NCBI GenBank assembly: GCA_016297535.1
Contig: JAEDGL010000011.1
Span: forward strand, 1 to 30,048
DNA length: 30,048 bases
DNA from: Clostridia bacterium
Lineage (GTDB): Bacteria; Bacillota; Clostridia; Christensenellales; Aristaeellaceae
Direction of reading: 5' to 3'
The translations under genes and the position numbers were made by a program. The notes beneath the pieces are model-generated. The model was not told where the DNA came from. It saw nothing but the letters and a program-made list of their open reading frames with translations, and made no database searches. Positions 1 through 7,752 of this stretch are shown here, piece after piece. Each line of letters opens with the position of its first letter. The first letter of the stretch is position 1.

Positions 1-10
1 TCACCTCCTC
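1..10 (-). promoter_or_regulatory. Ribosome-binding site of a leftward gene outside the window
   Basis: Read on the minus strand the first bases give GAGGAGGTGA, an almost full complement of the 16S 3' end. The start codon it serves must lie just left of position 1. With the promoter at 62-90 this shows that a leftward gene begins right at the window edge. Its product cannot be seen. Confidence 0.6.
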
Positions 11-21
11 TTGGACTTATG

Positions 22-43
22 GCGTTGCGTCCCTGCGCAACGC
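22..43 (-). promoter_or_regulatory. Leader hairpin of the leftward edge gene
   Basis: GCGTTGCG and CGCAACGC form a perfect 8-bp inverted repeat around a 6-nt loop. It lies between the predicted transcription start (about 55, minus strand) and the ribosome-binding site at 1-10, so it would be in the 5' leader of the mRNA. There is no T-run after it, so it is not a simple terminator. It could be a regulatory or mRNA-stabilising hairpin or a protein-binding palindrome. Confidence 0.45.
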
Positions 44-61
44 AAGGATGTGCCAACAATG

Positions 62-90
62 ATAATATCAAAAGTACAATGAAAATGCAA
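62..90 (-). promoter_or_regulatory. Sigma-A promoter of the leftward edge gene
   Basis: On the minus strand TTGCAT (85-90) and TATTAT (62-67) are separated by exactly 17 bp, in an AT-rich stretch that contrasts with the surrounding coding DNA. It points left, toward the ribosome-binding site at 1-10. Confidence 0.6.
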
Positions 91-189
91 GCTTTTTTTC
101 ACATTTTCTTCAAGTTTCTTTTTTCTCTAAATAGTAATCTCAAACTAGGACAAGTGGAAGCGTAGGCGGATGCTTTGCGTAGGAAACGG

Positions 190-1211
190 TTACCGGAAGG
201 TGATTTTGCCCTGATCATCGGGAAGGATCGCAATATAGGTTTTGCCCGGGCGCAGGGAAATTTTCTCTCCCTGTAAATCCATATACCAGATCTCGCCGTT
301 TTCCTTTTTCCACGTTGCTTCAACCAGCTTGCCGCCAAGCGCGATTTGGGCCCTGCCTGTGCCGGAAAGATCCGTTTCCGGCACAATTCGGGAACAGGGG
401 TAGGAAATCGGCGTATATTGAATGATGATGTTGGAAAATTTCAGCAGACTTTCTTCCCGCCGGCTGCTGTCGTGCCAGTTTTTCATCGGCACTTTATTGG
501 AATACCATTGATACGCTTCCCCTGCTTCCTCGTAGACAAAACGGGAAAAGAATGCTTTCTTGTCTCCCCATTTCAGTTTGAAATCCGTGGCGGAAGGTAA
601 ATCTTCATCAGGCTCTGCTGCAGAAAAAGCAAAGCCCGATACTTGAAAGCGCTGATCCTGCAGCAGCGCGTGAACGGCAGCCACATCAATGGACCGATGA
701 TCGGGCACTCTTCGTTTTACCGTAGTCATACAGGCCCGTACCTCCGGCATGTTATCCGTAAAAGCCTTATCACTGACCAGGGCCAGCGAGGGCGCCGCCG
801 TCAAATTCCCACTGAATCCATTTGCATAAATCAAACCCGCATTCCAGCAGGCCGTCAGCTGCGCGTGAATATCCCGGGCTGAGCGGATAGGTCCCGCTTC
901 CACCTTTTCTCCGTTTACCAGAGCATCATGAAACAGATAGAGGAGGCGTGTTTCTCCGTATTGTGACAGCGGCGCTTCATAAATGATGTCCGCCTTCTGT
1001 CCTCCCCAGGCCTGGGCCTTTCCAACGCCCTGCGCCGTTGTTTCGTGTCCGTTCACCTTTGCCGTCGCGCTTGCATGACTGATGACAACCAGCATTGGCG
1101 CCGTTGGCTGCGCAGCGATGGCAGACCCGTTGTGGGGCTGATCCATTCTGCTTTGGCAGCGCCAAAAGCAAGCATCCATGTGATGACGCAGCAAACAAAT
1201 CCTTTATGCAT
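190..1211 (-). CDS. DUF3048 domain protein (YerB-like), exported, with an apparent frameshift
   Basis: The family has no assigned reaction; Bacillus YerB is a putative lipoprotein of this family. The body shows the DUF3048 pattern: ADIIYEAPL, then TRLLYLF, GPIRSAR and a C-terminal half with GTGRAQIALGGK, ATWKK and LRPGKTYIAILP. The natural start is ATG at 1211: AAGGGGAG lies 7 nt upstream and the first 21 residues form a signal peptide (MHKGFVCC...AAKA, then EW). That frame also carries the family motif SPTTGLP but then loses similarity. From about 1125 to 1095 the similarity moves to another frame (PMLVVISHAS...), which runs to the stop at 190. The span is 1022 nt, one base short of 341 codons, so one added base would restore a 340-residue protein. 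It is a frameshift mutation, an assembly error or, less likely, recoding. Standard tools would probably start at an internal codon and lose the signal peptide. Confidence 0.8.
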
Positions 1212-1275
1212 GCGTATGCTCCCCTTGTCAAAAAGATTGCGCTCCAAGCGTGTTTTGCGGCAAATCAGCATCATC

Positions 1276-1304
1276 ATGCTACCACACGTCTCTCCAGATA
1301 GCAA
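1276..1304 (-). promoter_or_regulatory. Probable promoter of the DUF3048 gene
   Basis: Minus strand: TTGCTA (1299-1304), 17-bp spacer, TAGCAT (1276-1281). Both hexamers match consensus at 4 of 6 positions. It lies about 65 bp upstream of the ATG at 1211. It is weak, and other placements in the AT-rich stretch are possible. Confidence 0.4.
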
Positions 1305-1365
1305 CAAATGGAAATGGAAAATCCATTGATTCTCAAAAAAATTTTTGTGTTTTATTCTACACATA

Positions 1366-1394
1366 TTGACATCCCTCCTGCTTTATGGTTTAAT
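1366..1394 (+). promoter_or_regulatory. Sigma-A promoter of the pot operon
   Basis: TTGACA (1366-1371), 17-bp spacer, TTTAAT (1389-1394). The perfect -35 box and its position in front of the regulator gene make this the likely promoter for the whole regulator-potABCD operon. Confidence 0.7.
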
Positions 1395-1407
1395 GATATC
1401 CGCTTTA

Positions 1408-1428
1408 GAGTTTACTATTTCTAAACTC
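1408..1428 (+). promoter_or_regulatory. Operator-like palindrome in the pot operon leader
   Basis: GAGTTTA and TAAACTC form a perfect 7-bp inverted repeat with a 7-nt spacer. It sits just downstream of the predicted transcription start (about 1401) and upstream of the regulator start. Position, symmetry and size suit a binding site for the HTH dimer encoded by the next gene, so autoregulation is the simplest reading (inference). Confidence 0.55.
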
Positions 1429-1469
1429 CAGGTTTGATAGAACAGGATTGCCTTTCGGGAGGTCTGGAT

Positions 1470-2009
1470 ATGGAAATTGGCGAAAAGCTGCGGGAACTGC
1501 GAATACAACGCGGTCTTACACAGGAGGAAATGGCGGATCGCTGTGAGCTGAGCAAGGGGTTTATTTCACAGGTGGAACGCGAGCTGGCGTCCCCCTCCAT
1601 TGCAACGCTCAAGGACATGCTGGCCTGCCTGGGCGTTACGCTTCAAAGTTTTTTCAGCGATGACAGCAATGAAAAAATTGTTTTTTCTCCGCAGGATATG
1701 TTTGAAAAGGAAGATCCCGAGCGCGGGCTCAAAATAACCTGGCTGGTTCCCGACGCGCAGAAAAACAGTATGGAACCGATTCTGCTGGAGCTGCAGCCCG
1801 GCGCAAACAGCCAGGTGCTTCCTCCGCTGGAAAGCGAGGAATTTGGCTATGTGCTGCGCGGCCAGGTAACGCTGGTGGTTGGCAAAAAGCGCCTGACCCT
1901 GCGAAAGGGAGACAGCTTCTGCCTGCATCCCGCCGCAACGCACCAGATTGAAAATAACGATTCCAGGCCGGCCTCTGTTTTGTGGGTATCCACCCCGCCC
2001 AGTTTTTGA
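1470..2009 (+). CDS. XRE-family regulator with C-terminal cupin domain
   Basis: This is a predicted transcription regulator of 179 residues. Residues 4-60 form an HTH_3 domain (LRIQRGLTQEEMADRCELS, then KGFISQVERELASPS). Residues about 105-175 form a cupin barrel (GYVLRGQVTLVVG, then KGDSFCLHPAATHQIEN) that in such proteins can sense a small ligand. The start is ATG 1470, because GGGAGG lies 8 nt upstream; the longer in-frame start at 1434 has no good ribosome-binding site and precedes the family N-terminus. It is the first gene of the pot operon, 29 bp before potA. HTH-cupin regulators next to potABCD typically control polyamine uptake, so it probably binds the palindrome at 1408-1428. The ligand (spermidine or putrescine) is inference. 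Confidence 0.9.
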   Translation: MEIGEKLRELRIQRGLTQEEMADRCELSKGFISQVERELASPSIATLKDMLACLGVTLQSFFSDDSNEKIVFSPQDMFEKEDPERGLKITWLVPDAQKNSMEPILLELQPGANSQVLPPLESEEFGYVLRGQVTLVVGKKRLTLRKGDSFCLHPAATHQIENNDSRPASVLWVSTPPSF

Positions 2010-2038
2010 TCATCAAGCACGAAAAAGGAGCGCTTACC

Positions 2039-3106
2039 ATGATGGAGCAGGAGCATCTGATTGATCTGAAGGATATTTCCAAGGATTTTGACGGAACAAC
2101 GGTTCTGAACCACATCGACCTGTATGTTCGCAAAAAGGAATTTATCACCCTGCTTGGCCCCAGCGGCTGCGGCAAAACGACTACCCTTCGTATCATCGGC
2201 GGCTTTGAGTATCCCACCACGGGCACCGTTTATTTTGAAGGCAAGGATATCACCAGTCTGCCGCCCTACAAGCGCCGCGTCAATACCGTTTTCCAGAAAT
2301 ATGCCCTGTTCCCCCATCTCAACGTGCAGGACAACATTGCCTTTGGCCTCAAAATTGCCAAAACGCCGCGCGACGAGATCAAAAAGCGCGTGGATCGCAT
2401 GCTGGATCTGGTTAACCTGAGCGGATACGGCAAGCGCAAGGTGGATCAGCTTTCGGGCGGACAGCAGCAGCGCATCGCCATTGCGCGAGCGCTGGTCAAC
2501 GAGCCGGAAATCCTTTTGCTGGATGAACCCCTGGGCGCGCTGGATCTGAAACTGCGCAAGGAAATGCAGCTGGAGCTTAAGAGCATGCAGCAGCGTTTGG
2601 GCATTACGTTTATCTACGTTACCCACGATCAGGAGGAAGCGCTTACCATGAGCGATACCGTCGCCGTAATGAACGATGGCAAAATCCTGCAAATCGGCGA
2701 TCCCAAGCGCATCTATGACGAGCCCGCCAACGCCTTTGTAGCGGATTTTATTGGCGAGAGCAACATCCTGCGCGGCACCATGGTGCACGATGAGCTGGTC
2801 CATTTCAGCGGCAACAATTTCCCCTGCGTGGATGCGGGCTTTGGCGAGAGCGCGCCTGTGGATGTGGTGATCCGTCCCGAGGATATCATGATCGTCGGCG
2901 AGGATATCGGCCAGATCAGCGGTGTCATCAAGAGCGTGCTGTTCAAGGGCGTTCACTACGAAATGATGGTGGATTGCGGCGAAACCACCTTCAAGGTGCA
3001 CTCCACCATCATGCAGCCCCAGGGCTCGCGCGTTGGGCTCAGCATTGTGCCCTACAACATTCACATCATGAAGCCGATGGCTGAGGAGGCGCCCGCCAAT
3101 GATTGA
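2039..3106 (+). CDS. potA: Spermidine/putrescine ABC transporter ATP-binding protein PotA
   Basis: This is the ATPase that drives polyamine import at the cytoplasmic face of the PotBC channel. It has 355 residues, normal for the family. Visible motifs are Walker A GPSGCGKTT (40-48), Q-loop Q86, signature LSGGQ (138-142), Walker B LLLDEP (159-164), the H-loop in VTHDQEEAL, and a C-terminal TOBE-like domain (about 270-345, with VVIRPEDI). The start is ATG 2039 with AAGGAG 8 nt upstream; a second ATG follows at once. Its 3' end overlaps potB by 8 nt, so translation is probably coupled. Substrate class rests on the operon and on the PotA-type sequence; I cannot tell spermidine from putrescine preference. 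Confidence 0.95.
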   Translation: MMEQEHLIDLKDISKDFDGTTVLNHIDLYVRKKEFITLLGPSGCGKTTTLRIIGGFEYPTTGTVYFEGKDITSLPPYKRRVNTVFQKYALFPHLNVQDNIAFGLKIAKTPRDEIKKRVDRMLDLVNLSGYGKRKVDQLSGGQQQRIAIARALVNEPEILLLDEPLGALDLKLRKEMQLELKSMQQRLGITFIYVTHDQEEALTMSDTVAVMNDGKILQIGDPKRIYDEPANAFVADFIGESNILRGTMVHDELVHFSGNNFPCVDAGFGESAPVDVVIRPEDIMIVGEDIGQISGVIKSVLFKGVHYEMMVDCGETTFKVHSTIMQPQGSRVGLSIVPYNIHIMKPMAEEAPAND

Positions 3107-4088
3107 CATGTCTCTCCCGTGGTGGGGCTGGCTGCTGATGGGGGTTGGGCTTGTGGGCTTTGCCGCCATGCTGGTTGTCTCCGTCCGGCGCAACCAGGGG
3201 ATCAAGCGCAGCCTGTTCGCCTCCCCCTACACACTCTGGATGATCATCTTTACCGTGCTTCCCGTTATCCTGATTGCTTACTACGCCTTTACGGATGCGA
3301 ACGGTGCGTTTACGCTGGATAATTTCCGCAACTTCTGGGATAGCAACTACGAATCCAACAAAGTAATCCTGGATGCTATGGGAGAGGCGGGAGCCGCCTA
3401 TATCAGCCGAGGCACCGTGAATGTGGATACGCTGGTATACTCGCTGTGGATGGCGTTCAAATGTACGGCTATCTGCCTGCTGCTGGGCTATCCTGCGGCG
3501 CTGTTTATGGCGGACCGCAACATGAAGCTGGGTTCTACGCTGGTTGTGCTGTTCATTATTCCCATGTGGATGAACTTTCTTCTGCGCACCATTGCCTGGA
3601 TGAGCCTTTTGGAGGACAGCGGCCTTATCAACGCACTGCTCAAAGCGCTGGGCTTTGAAGGCGTACAGCTGATGTACAACTCCGGCGCCGTTTTGCTGGG
3701 TATGGTATACAACTTTCTGCCCTTTATGGTGTTCCCCATCTATACGGTTTTAAACAAGATGGACTTTCGCCTTTCCGAAGCCGCTGCCGATCTGGGCTGC
3801 AACAGCTGGCAAACGCTGTACAAGGTGGTTATGCCCCTGTCCATTCCCGGCGTTATCAGCGGCATAACGATGGTGTTTATGCCCTCGGTAACCACGTTCT
3901 TTATCCCGCGCATGCTTGGCGGTGGCAACACCATGATGTTCGGCGATCTGATCGAGGCCAAATTCCTTGTGGAGGGCAACTGGAACGTTGGCTCCGCCCT
4001 GTCGCTGATTATGATGCTGCTGATTCTGATCAGCCTGTCCATTTTGCGCAAGGCTGATCCCAATGGAGAAGGAGGCGGTATCGCATGA
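3099..4088 (+). CDS. potB: Spermidine/putrescine ABC transporter permease PotB
   Basis: This is the membrane channel subunit of the polyamine importer, 329 residues. The binding-protein-dependent permease signature is present as EAAADLGCNSWQTLYKVVMP (the EAA loop that contacts PotA). Membrane segments are clear around ASPYTLWMIIFTVLPVILIAY, CLLLGYPAALF, LVVLFIIPMWMNFLL and LSLIMMLLILISL. Two features are unusual: an extra N-terminal hydrophobic segment (residues about 8-28) before the usual PotB start, and an insertion of roughly 30 residues in the first external loop. ATG 3099 is preceded by GAGGAGG at 9 nt and lies inside the end of potA. It overlaps potC by 4 nt (ATGA). Confidence 0.93.
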   Translation: MIDMSLPWWGWLLMGVGLVGFAAMLVVSVRRNQGIKRSLFASPYTLWMIIFTVLPVILIAYYAFTDANGAFTLDNFRNFWDSNYESNKVILDAMGEAGAAYISRGTVNVDTLVYSLWMAFKCTAICLLLGYPAALFMADRNMKLGSTLVVLFIIPMWMNFLLRTIAWMSLLEDSGLINALLKALGFEGVQLMYNSGAVLLGMVYNFLPFMVFPIYTVLNKMDFRLSEAAADLGCNSWQTLYKVVMPLSIPGVISGITMVFMPSVTTFFIPRMLGGGNTMMFGDLIEAKFLVEGNWNVGSALSLIMMLLILISLSILRKADPNGEGGGIA

Positions 4089-4852
4089 TCAAGTTTCTCA
4101 AGCGGTTCTACCTCGGCGTTGTTCTGGTATTTCTGTATGTGCCCATCGGCGTACTGATTGTGCAATCCTTTAACGCCGGCAAGAGCCGCGCCAAATGGGA
4201 GGGCTTTTCGCTTCGCTGGTACGCAGAGCTTGTTCAGGATACGCGAATCATGAACGCGCTGTATGTAACGCTGTCCATAGCCCTGCTGGCCATGATCTTT
4301 GCCACCATTTTGGGTACGCTGGCCGCCATCGGCATTTACAGCATGAAAAAGCGTCCGCAGGCCCTTATGATGACGCTGACCAATCTGCCCAACACCATGC
4401 CGGATATCGTAACCGGCATCTCGCTGATGCTGTTGTTTTTGTTTACCAAGGTAGAGCGCGGCTATCTGACAATGCTTCTGGCGCATATCACCTTTGATGT
4501 GCCCTATGTTATTCTTTCGGTGCTGCCCAAGCTTAAGCAGATGAACAAGCACACCTATGAGGCCGCGCTGGATCTGGGCGCAACACCCACCTACGCGTTG
4601 ACGCATGTGCTGATTCCCGAGTGCAAGCAGGGCATTATCACCGGAGCCATGCTCGCCTTTACCCTGTCGCTGGACGATTTTACCATTAGCTACTTTACTA
4701 CCTCCCCGCTGGTCCAAAACCTGTCCACCCTCATCTATTCCGCTGCGCGCAAGGGTATTCAGCCCTCGCTGAACGCTCTGAGCGCTCTAATGTTCATCTC
4801 TCTGCTGGTGCTGCTGTTAATCGTTAACCGCCGTACCGCTGAAAACAACTAA
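4085..4852 (+). CDS. potC: Spermidine/putrescine ABC transporter permease PotC
   Basis: This is the second permease subunit; it pairs with PotB to form the polyamine channel. It has 255 residues, normal for PotC. The N-terminal segment FYLGVVLVFLYVPIGVLIVQSF and the following NAGKSRAKWEGFSLRWY are typical of PotC. The EAA loop reads EAALDLGATPTYALTHVLIP. A LSLDDFTISYFTT motif near the C-terminus is strongly conserved in PotC. The start ATG overlaps the potB stop (ATGA) with AAGGAGG upstream, so the two are translationally coupled. potD follows after 24 bp with its own strong ribosome-binding site. Confidence 0.95.
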   Translation: MIKFLKRFYLGVVLVFLYVPIGVLIVQSFNAGKSRAKWEGFSLRWYAELVQDTRIMNALYVTLSIALLAMIFATILGTLAAIGIYSMKKRPQALMMTLTNLPNTMPDIVTGISLMLLFLFTKVERGYLTMLLAHITFDVPYVILSVLPKLKQMNKHTYEAALDLGATPTYALTHVLIPECKQGIITGAMLAFTLSLDDFTISYFTTSPLVQNLSTLIYSAARKGIQPSLNALSALMFISLLVLLLIVNRRTAENN

Positions 4853-4876
4853 ACCCAAAAAGGAGGATTTTACCCC

Positions 4877-5914
4877 ATGAAAAAAATGCTGTCCGTACTT
4901 CTGCTGCTGGTTCTGCTCCTGCCCGCTTCCGCCTTGGCCGATGAAGTGGTCAACGTGTTCAACTGGGAAGACTACATTGACGAATCCGTGCTGGAACAGT
5001 TTAGCGAGGAAACCGGCATCAAGGTAAACTACATGAACTTTACCACCGTGGAGGATATGATTGTACAGGTAGAGGCCAACCCCGGCGCCTTTGATGTGTG
5101 CTTTCCCTCCGACTACATCATTGAGCGCATGATCAAGAAGGATATGCTGGCCGAAATCAACTTTGAGAATGTGCCCAACGCCAACCAGACCATCCCCTAT
5201 CTGCTCAATCCCGCTTACGACCCGGAGAACAAGTACTCCGTGCCCTATCTGTGGGGTACGGTAGGCATTTTGTACAACACCACCATGGTGGATGAGCCCG
5301 TTACCTCCTGGAGCATTATGTGGGATACCAAGTATGCCAACAACGTCTTCATGCTGGATTCCATCCGCGATTCCATGGGCGTTACCCTCAAGTCGCTCGG
5401 CTATTCCATGAACACGCAGGATATTCCCAGCATTATGGCCGCCAAGCAGAAGCTGATTGAGCAAAAGCAGTCCGGCGTGGTAAAGGCCTATCAGGTGGAT
5501 GAAACCAAGGACAAGATGGTAGCCGGTGAAGCCGCTCTGGCGCTGGTATGGTCCGGCGATGCGCAGTATGCCATCGACCTCAATCCCGATCTGGCCTACG
5601 CCGTGCCTGAAGAAGGCACCAACGTGTGGGTGGACGGCATGGTGATTCCCAAGGATGCCAAGAACAAGGAAAACGCTGAAAAGCTGATCAACTTCCTTTG
5701 CCGCCCCGACATTGCCCAGAAAAACTGCGAGTACGTTCGCTATGCCAGCCCCAACGCCGGTGCCATTGATCTGATGGGCGAGGAATATACCAGCAACCCC
5801 GTGCAGAACGCCCCCGAGGAGCTGCTGAGCAAATGCGAATTCTTCAACGATATTGAGCCTGCCTTCCTCAGCGTGTACGAGGCGATGTGGATGGAAGTTA
5901 AGAATACCAAGTAA
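4877..5914 (+). CDS. potD: Spermidine/putrescine-binding protein PotD
   Basis: This is the extracytoplasmic substrate-binding protein that delivers polyamines to PotBC. It has 345 residues. The N-terminus is a signal peptide (MKKMLSVLLLLVLLLPASALA, cut before DEV). The mature start VVNVFNWEDYIDESVLEQF is the classic PotD/PotF opening. Further family motifs are DVCFPSDYIIERM, VPYLWGTVGILYN and the C-terminal NAEKLINFLCRPDIA. Oddly, there is no lipobox cysteine at the cleavage site, although a monoderm Firmicute would normally anchor this protein as a lipoprotein. AAGGAGG lies upstream. It is the last gene of the operon and is followed by a strong hairpin. Confidence 0.95.
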   Translation: MKKMLSVLLLLVLLLPASALADEVVNVFNWEDYIDESVLEQFSEETGIKVNYMNFTTVEDMIVQVEANPGAFDVCFPSDYIIERMIKKDMLAEINFENVPNANQTIPYLLNPAYDPENKYSVPYLWGTVGILYNTTMVDEPVTSWSIMWDTKYANNVFMLDSIRDSMGVTLKSLGYSMNTQDIPSIMAAKQKLIEQKQSGVVKAYQVDETKDKMVAGEAALALVWSGDAQYAIDLNPDLAYAVPEEGTNVWVDGMVIPKDAKNKENAEKLINFLCRPDIAQKNCEYVRYASPNAGAIDLMGEEYTSNPVQNAPEELLSKCEFFNDIEPAFLSVYEAMWMEVKNTK

Positions 5915-5926
5915 CCTTTTAAAACC

Positions 5927-5942
5927 GCTGTTTCGAAACAGC
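5927..5942. repeat. Short perfect palindrome after potD
   Basis: GCTGTTTC and GAAACAGC form a 16-bp perfect palindrome 12 bp after the potD stop, upstream of the main terminator. It has no T-run of its own. It may add to 3'-end stability. Confidence 0.35.
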
Positions 5943-5953
5943 ATTCAATCCAT

Positions 5954-5993
5954 AAAAAAGTCCGGTTTTCGCAAAAGCGAGAATCGGACTTTT
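5954..5993. terminator. Terminator after the pot operon, probably bidirectional
   Basis: AAAAGTCCG pairs with CGGACTTTT across an inner imperfect stem (TTTTCGC with GCGAGAA). Read rightward it ends in a T-run, closing potABCD. Read leftward it also has T-rich flanks, so it can serve the converging methyltransferase gene. Confidence 0.75.
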
Positions 5994-6005
5994 GATTGTT
6001 CAATC

Positions 6006-6034
6006 GAATAACAGCTGCGCTCCTTGCGTTATTC
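6006..6034 (-). repeat. Hairpin after the methyltransferase gene
   Basis: GAATAAC and GTTATTC form a 7-bp inverted repeat, extended by GC pairs with one bulge. It lies just past the methyltransferase stop on the minus strand. It lacks a T-run, so termination is more likely at 5954-5993. Confidence 0.3.
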
Positions 6035-6041
6035 GTAAAGT

Positions 6042-6680
6042 TCAATCCATACCGCAGCCGTCTGCAGCTTTCTGCAGAACAACCGTAAAGTGTTCCTGAA
6101 TCTGGCTGATGCTGCATGCAACCGCTGGAGGAAGGATTTCTTTGATTTCTTCCTTTAGATAGGGATGAAAAACCATACCCGACCATTTTTCACATGTATA
6201 GATCAGATCTCCGTCACCGTTTTGCTCGTGCGATTCTTGCAGATAATCTTCGTCCGGGAAATCCAGTGTAAAAATGACCAATCCACCCGGTTTCACAATA
6301 CGAAGCAATTCGGATACTGCAATCCGTGCATCTTTTTTGGGGAGGTGGTCCAGTACATCCCTGGAAAGAACAGCGTCAAATTCATCGTTTGAATAGCTCG
6401 TTTTGCATATATCCGCTGTTTTCAGCCTTGCCTGCGGTGCATAGGCCCTGGCAATTTGAATGGCATCCTCCGAAATATCAAAGCCTGATACCGAAAAGCC
6501 ATGATTTATAAGCCTTGTACAGTAAATTCCGCATCCGCAACCGGCGTCGCAAACCGTTTTTGCATGATGCTGCTGCAGCAGGGCGATCATCTCATCGGGG
6601 CTATTGTCAATGGCGTTACTGTATTCCGAAATCCGTTTGGGATCCACCTTTTTCCATGATTCTGACCAGAACGCGTTCAT
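6042..6680 (-). CDS. Class I SAM-dependent methyltransferase
   Basis: This is a predicted methyltransferase of 212 residues; the substrate is unknown. The SAM-binding core is clear: motif I VCDAGCGCGIYC, the acidic end of the second strand in SGFDISEDAI, ADICKTSY, then FDAVLSRDVLDHLPKKD and the post-I loop LRIVKPGGLVIFTLDF, as in Methyltransf_11/25 proteins. The start is ATG 6680, with AGAGGA 7 nt upstream and a typical MNAFW opening; the frame is open 22 codons further without a better site. It appears to be a single gene. The neighbouring pot and yitT genes give no clue to its target. It could act on a small molecule as in the UbiE-like group, but that is a guess. Confidence 0.88.
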   Translation of the reverse strand: MNAFWSESWKKVDPKRISEYSNAIDNSPDEMIALLQQHHAKTVCDAGCGCGIYCTRLINHGFSVSGFDISEDAIQIARAYAPQARLKTADICKTSYSNDEFDAVLSRDVLDHLPKKDARIAVSELLRIVKPGGLVIFTLDFPDEDYLQESHEQNGDGDLIYTCEKWSGMVFHPYLKEEIKEILPPAVACSISQIQEHFTVVLQKAADGCGMD

Positions 6681-6774
6681 CGTTTGATCCTCTTCTTCGT
6701 CATTCAAACGGCTTTCCCGTTTGGGCGGCATGGCCTTCGCACCCATGCCGATGATGCCGCATAGGGTAAAACAG

Positions 6775-6793
6775 GGTTCGGGCAGCCCGAGCC
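6775..6793 (-). terminator. Probable terminator of the YitT-family gene
   Basis: On the minus strand, starting 4 nt after the stop, an 8-bp GC-rich stem (GGCTCGGG with CCCGAACC, one G-T pair) with a 3-nt loop is followed by CTGTTTT. The T-run is short, so efficiency is uncertain. Confidence 0.5.
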
Positions 6794-6797
6794 TTCT

Positions 6798-7661
6798 TTA
6801 CATCACTCCGCGGAAACCCTTGCCAATAATTTCGCTGGTATTGGTGATCAGGATAAAGCAGTGGGCATCCACGCTGCGGGCATACAGACGCAGCTTGACG
6901 GCCTGCATGCGGTTGACCACCGTAAGGATGATGGTTTTGTTCTCATGCGTATAAGCGCCTTCTCCATCAATTCTGGTAGCGCCGCGTTTCAGTTCGACCG
7001 TAATAAATTCCGTAATCTCGTTGGGCTTGGAGGTAATGATTTGGAAGGCCTTGTGAACCTTGATGTTTTCCAGCACCATATCCACAATGACGGACTTGAG
7101 CGCCAGACCCAGCACGCTGAACAGCCCGGTTTCAATGCCAAAAACCACACCTGCCAGAATCGTGATCGAAATATCCACGCAAAGAAGCGCATTGCCAATA
7201 TTCAGGTTGGTGTATTTGCGCAAAATCATGGCCACGATATCCGTACCGCCGCTGGAAGCCTGCATGTTAAACAGGATTGCGCTGCCAATAGCGGGGAGCG
7301 TAACGGAAAAAACCAGCTCCAGCAGGGGCTCGTTCGTCAGGGGGTTGGCAAGCGGTACAACATACTCCAGCCCCCAGGTAATGCAGGAAAGCACCAGACT
7401 CACATAAGCGGTGCGCACGCCAAACGAGCGTCCAAACACCAGAAAGCCCGCAATCAGCAGCAGCTGATTGATGATAAATACATAAGCGCCAGGGGTAATA
7501 CTGGGAAACAGCCGTCCCAAAATAATGGAAAGGCCGCTGACGCCGCCGGTAGAGAAATTGTTGGGGAATTTAAAGAAATACACGCCCAGCGCAACCAGCG
7601 CCGTGCCAAGGGTAAGCAGCATATAATCCCTGATGATTTCGCGAATGGATTGTTTTTGCAT
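6798..7661 (-). CDS. YitT family membrane protein (DUF161/DUF2179)
   Basis: This is an integral membrane protein of 287 residues with no established activity. Five or six hydrophobic segments fill residues about 12-190 (TLGTALVALGVYFFKFP, GAYVFIINQLLLIAGFLVFG and others). The family hallmark NNFSTGGVSGLSIIL appears near residue 40 and a second copy of the pattern (ASSGGTDIVAMILRKY) near 140. The C-terminus (about 205-287) is the soluble DUF2179 domain (FQIITSKPNEITEFI, then RGATRIDGEGAYT). The ATG is preceded by GGAGG at normal distance and by a promoter at 7694-7722. Firmicute genomes often carry several paralogs. The gene is divergent from the ZIP transporter; any functional link is speculation. 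Confidence 0.93.
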   Translation of the reverse strand: MQKQSIREIIRDYMLLTLGTALVALGVYFFKFPNNFSTGGVSGLSIILGRLFPSITPGAYVFIINQLLLIAGFLVFGRSFGVRTAYVSLVLSCITWGLEYVVPLANPLTNEPLLELVFSVTLPAIGSAILFNMQASSGGTDIVAMILRKYTNLNIGNALLCVDISITILAGVVFGIETGLFSVLGLALKSVIVDMVLENIKVHKAFQIITSKPNEITEFITVELKRGATRIDGEGAYTHENKTIILTVVNRMQAVKLRLYARSVDAHCFILITNTSEIIGKGFRGVM

Positions 7662-7693
7662 ATCAGTGCCTCCAAAATGGTTTCACTGGCTCT

Positions 7694-7722
7694 ATTTTAG
7701 GTGATTCGCTTTGAAAAAGCAA
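7694..7722 (-). promoter_or_regulatory. Sigma-A promoter of the YitT-family gene
   Basis: Minus strand: TTGCTT (7717-7722), 17-bp spacer, TAAAAT (7694-7699). It lies 33 bp upstream of the start codon. No equally good promoter is visible for the divergent ZIP gene. Confidence 0.55.
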
Positions 7723-7752
7723 GCTCTATCGTGCAGAAAGGAGGACATTTCC

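Noticed and set aside
1053..1364. Separate 103-residue gene on the minus strand
   Set aside because: Only its part from 1211 has a ribosome-binding site, and that part is the signal peptide of the frameshifted DUF3048 gene, not an independent protein.
1847..3205. 452-codon open frame on the minus strand
   Set aside because: Shadow of potA; codon bias of the real gene keeps the opposite frame open. The translation is His-rich with no motif.
4817..5944. 375-codon open frame on the minus strand
   Set aside because: Lies antisense over all of potD and shows only a Gly/His-rich shadow composition.
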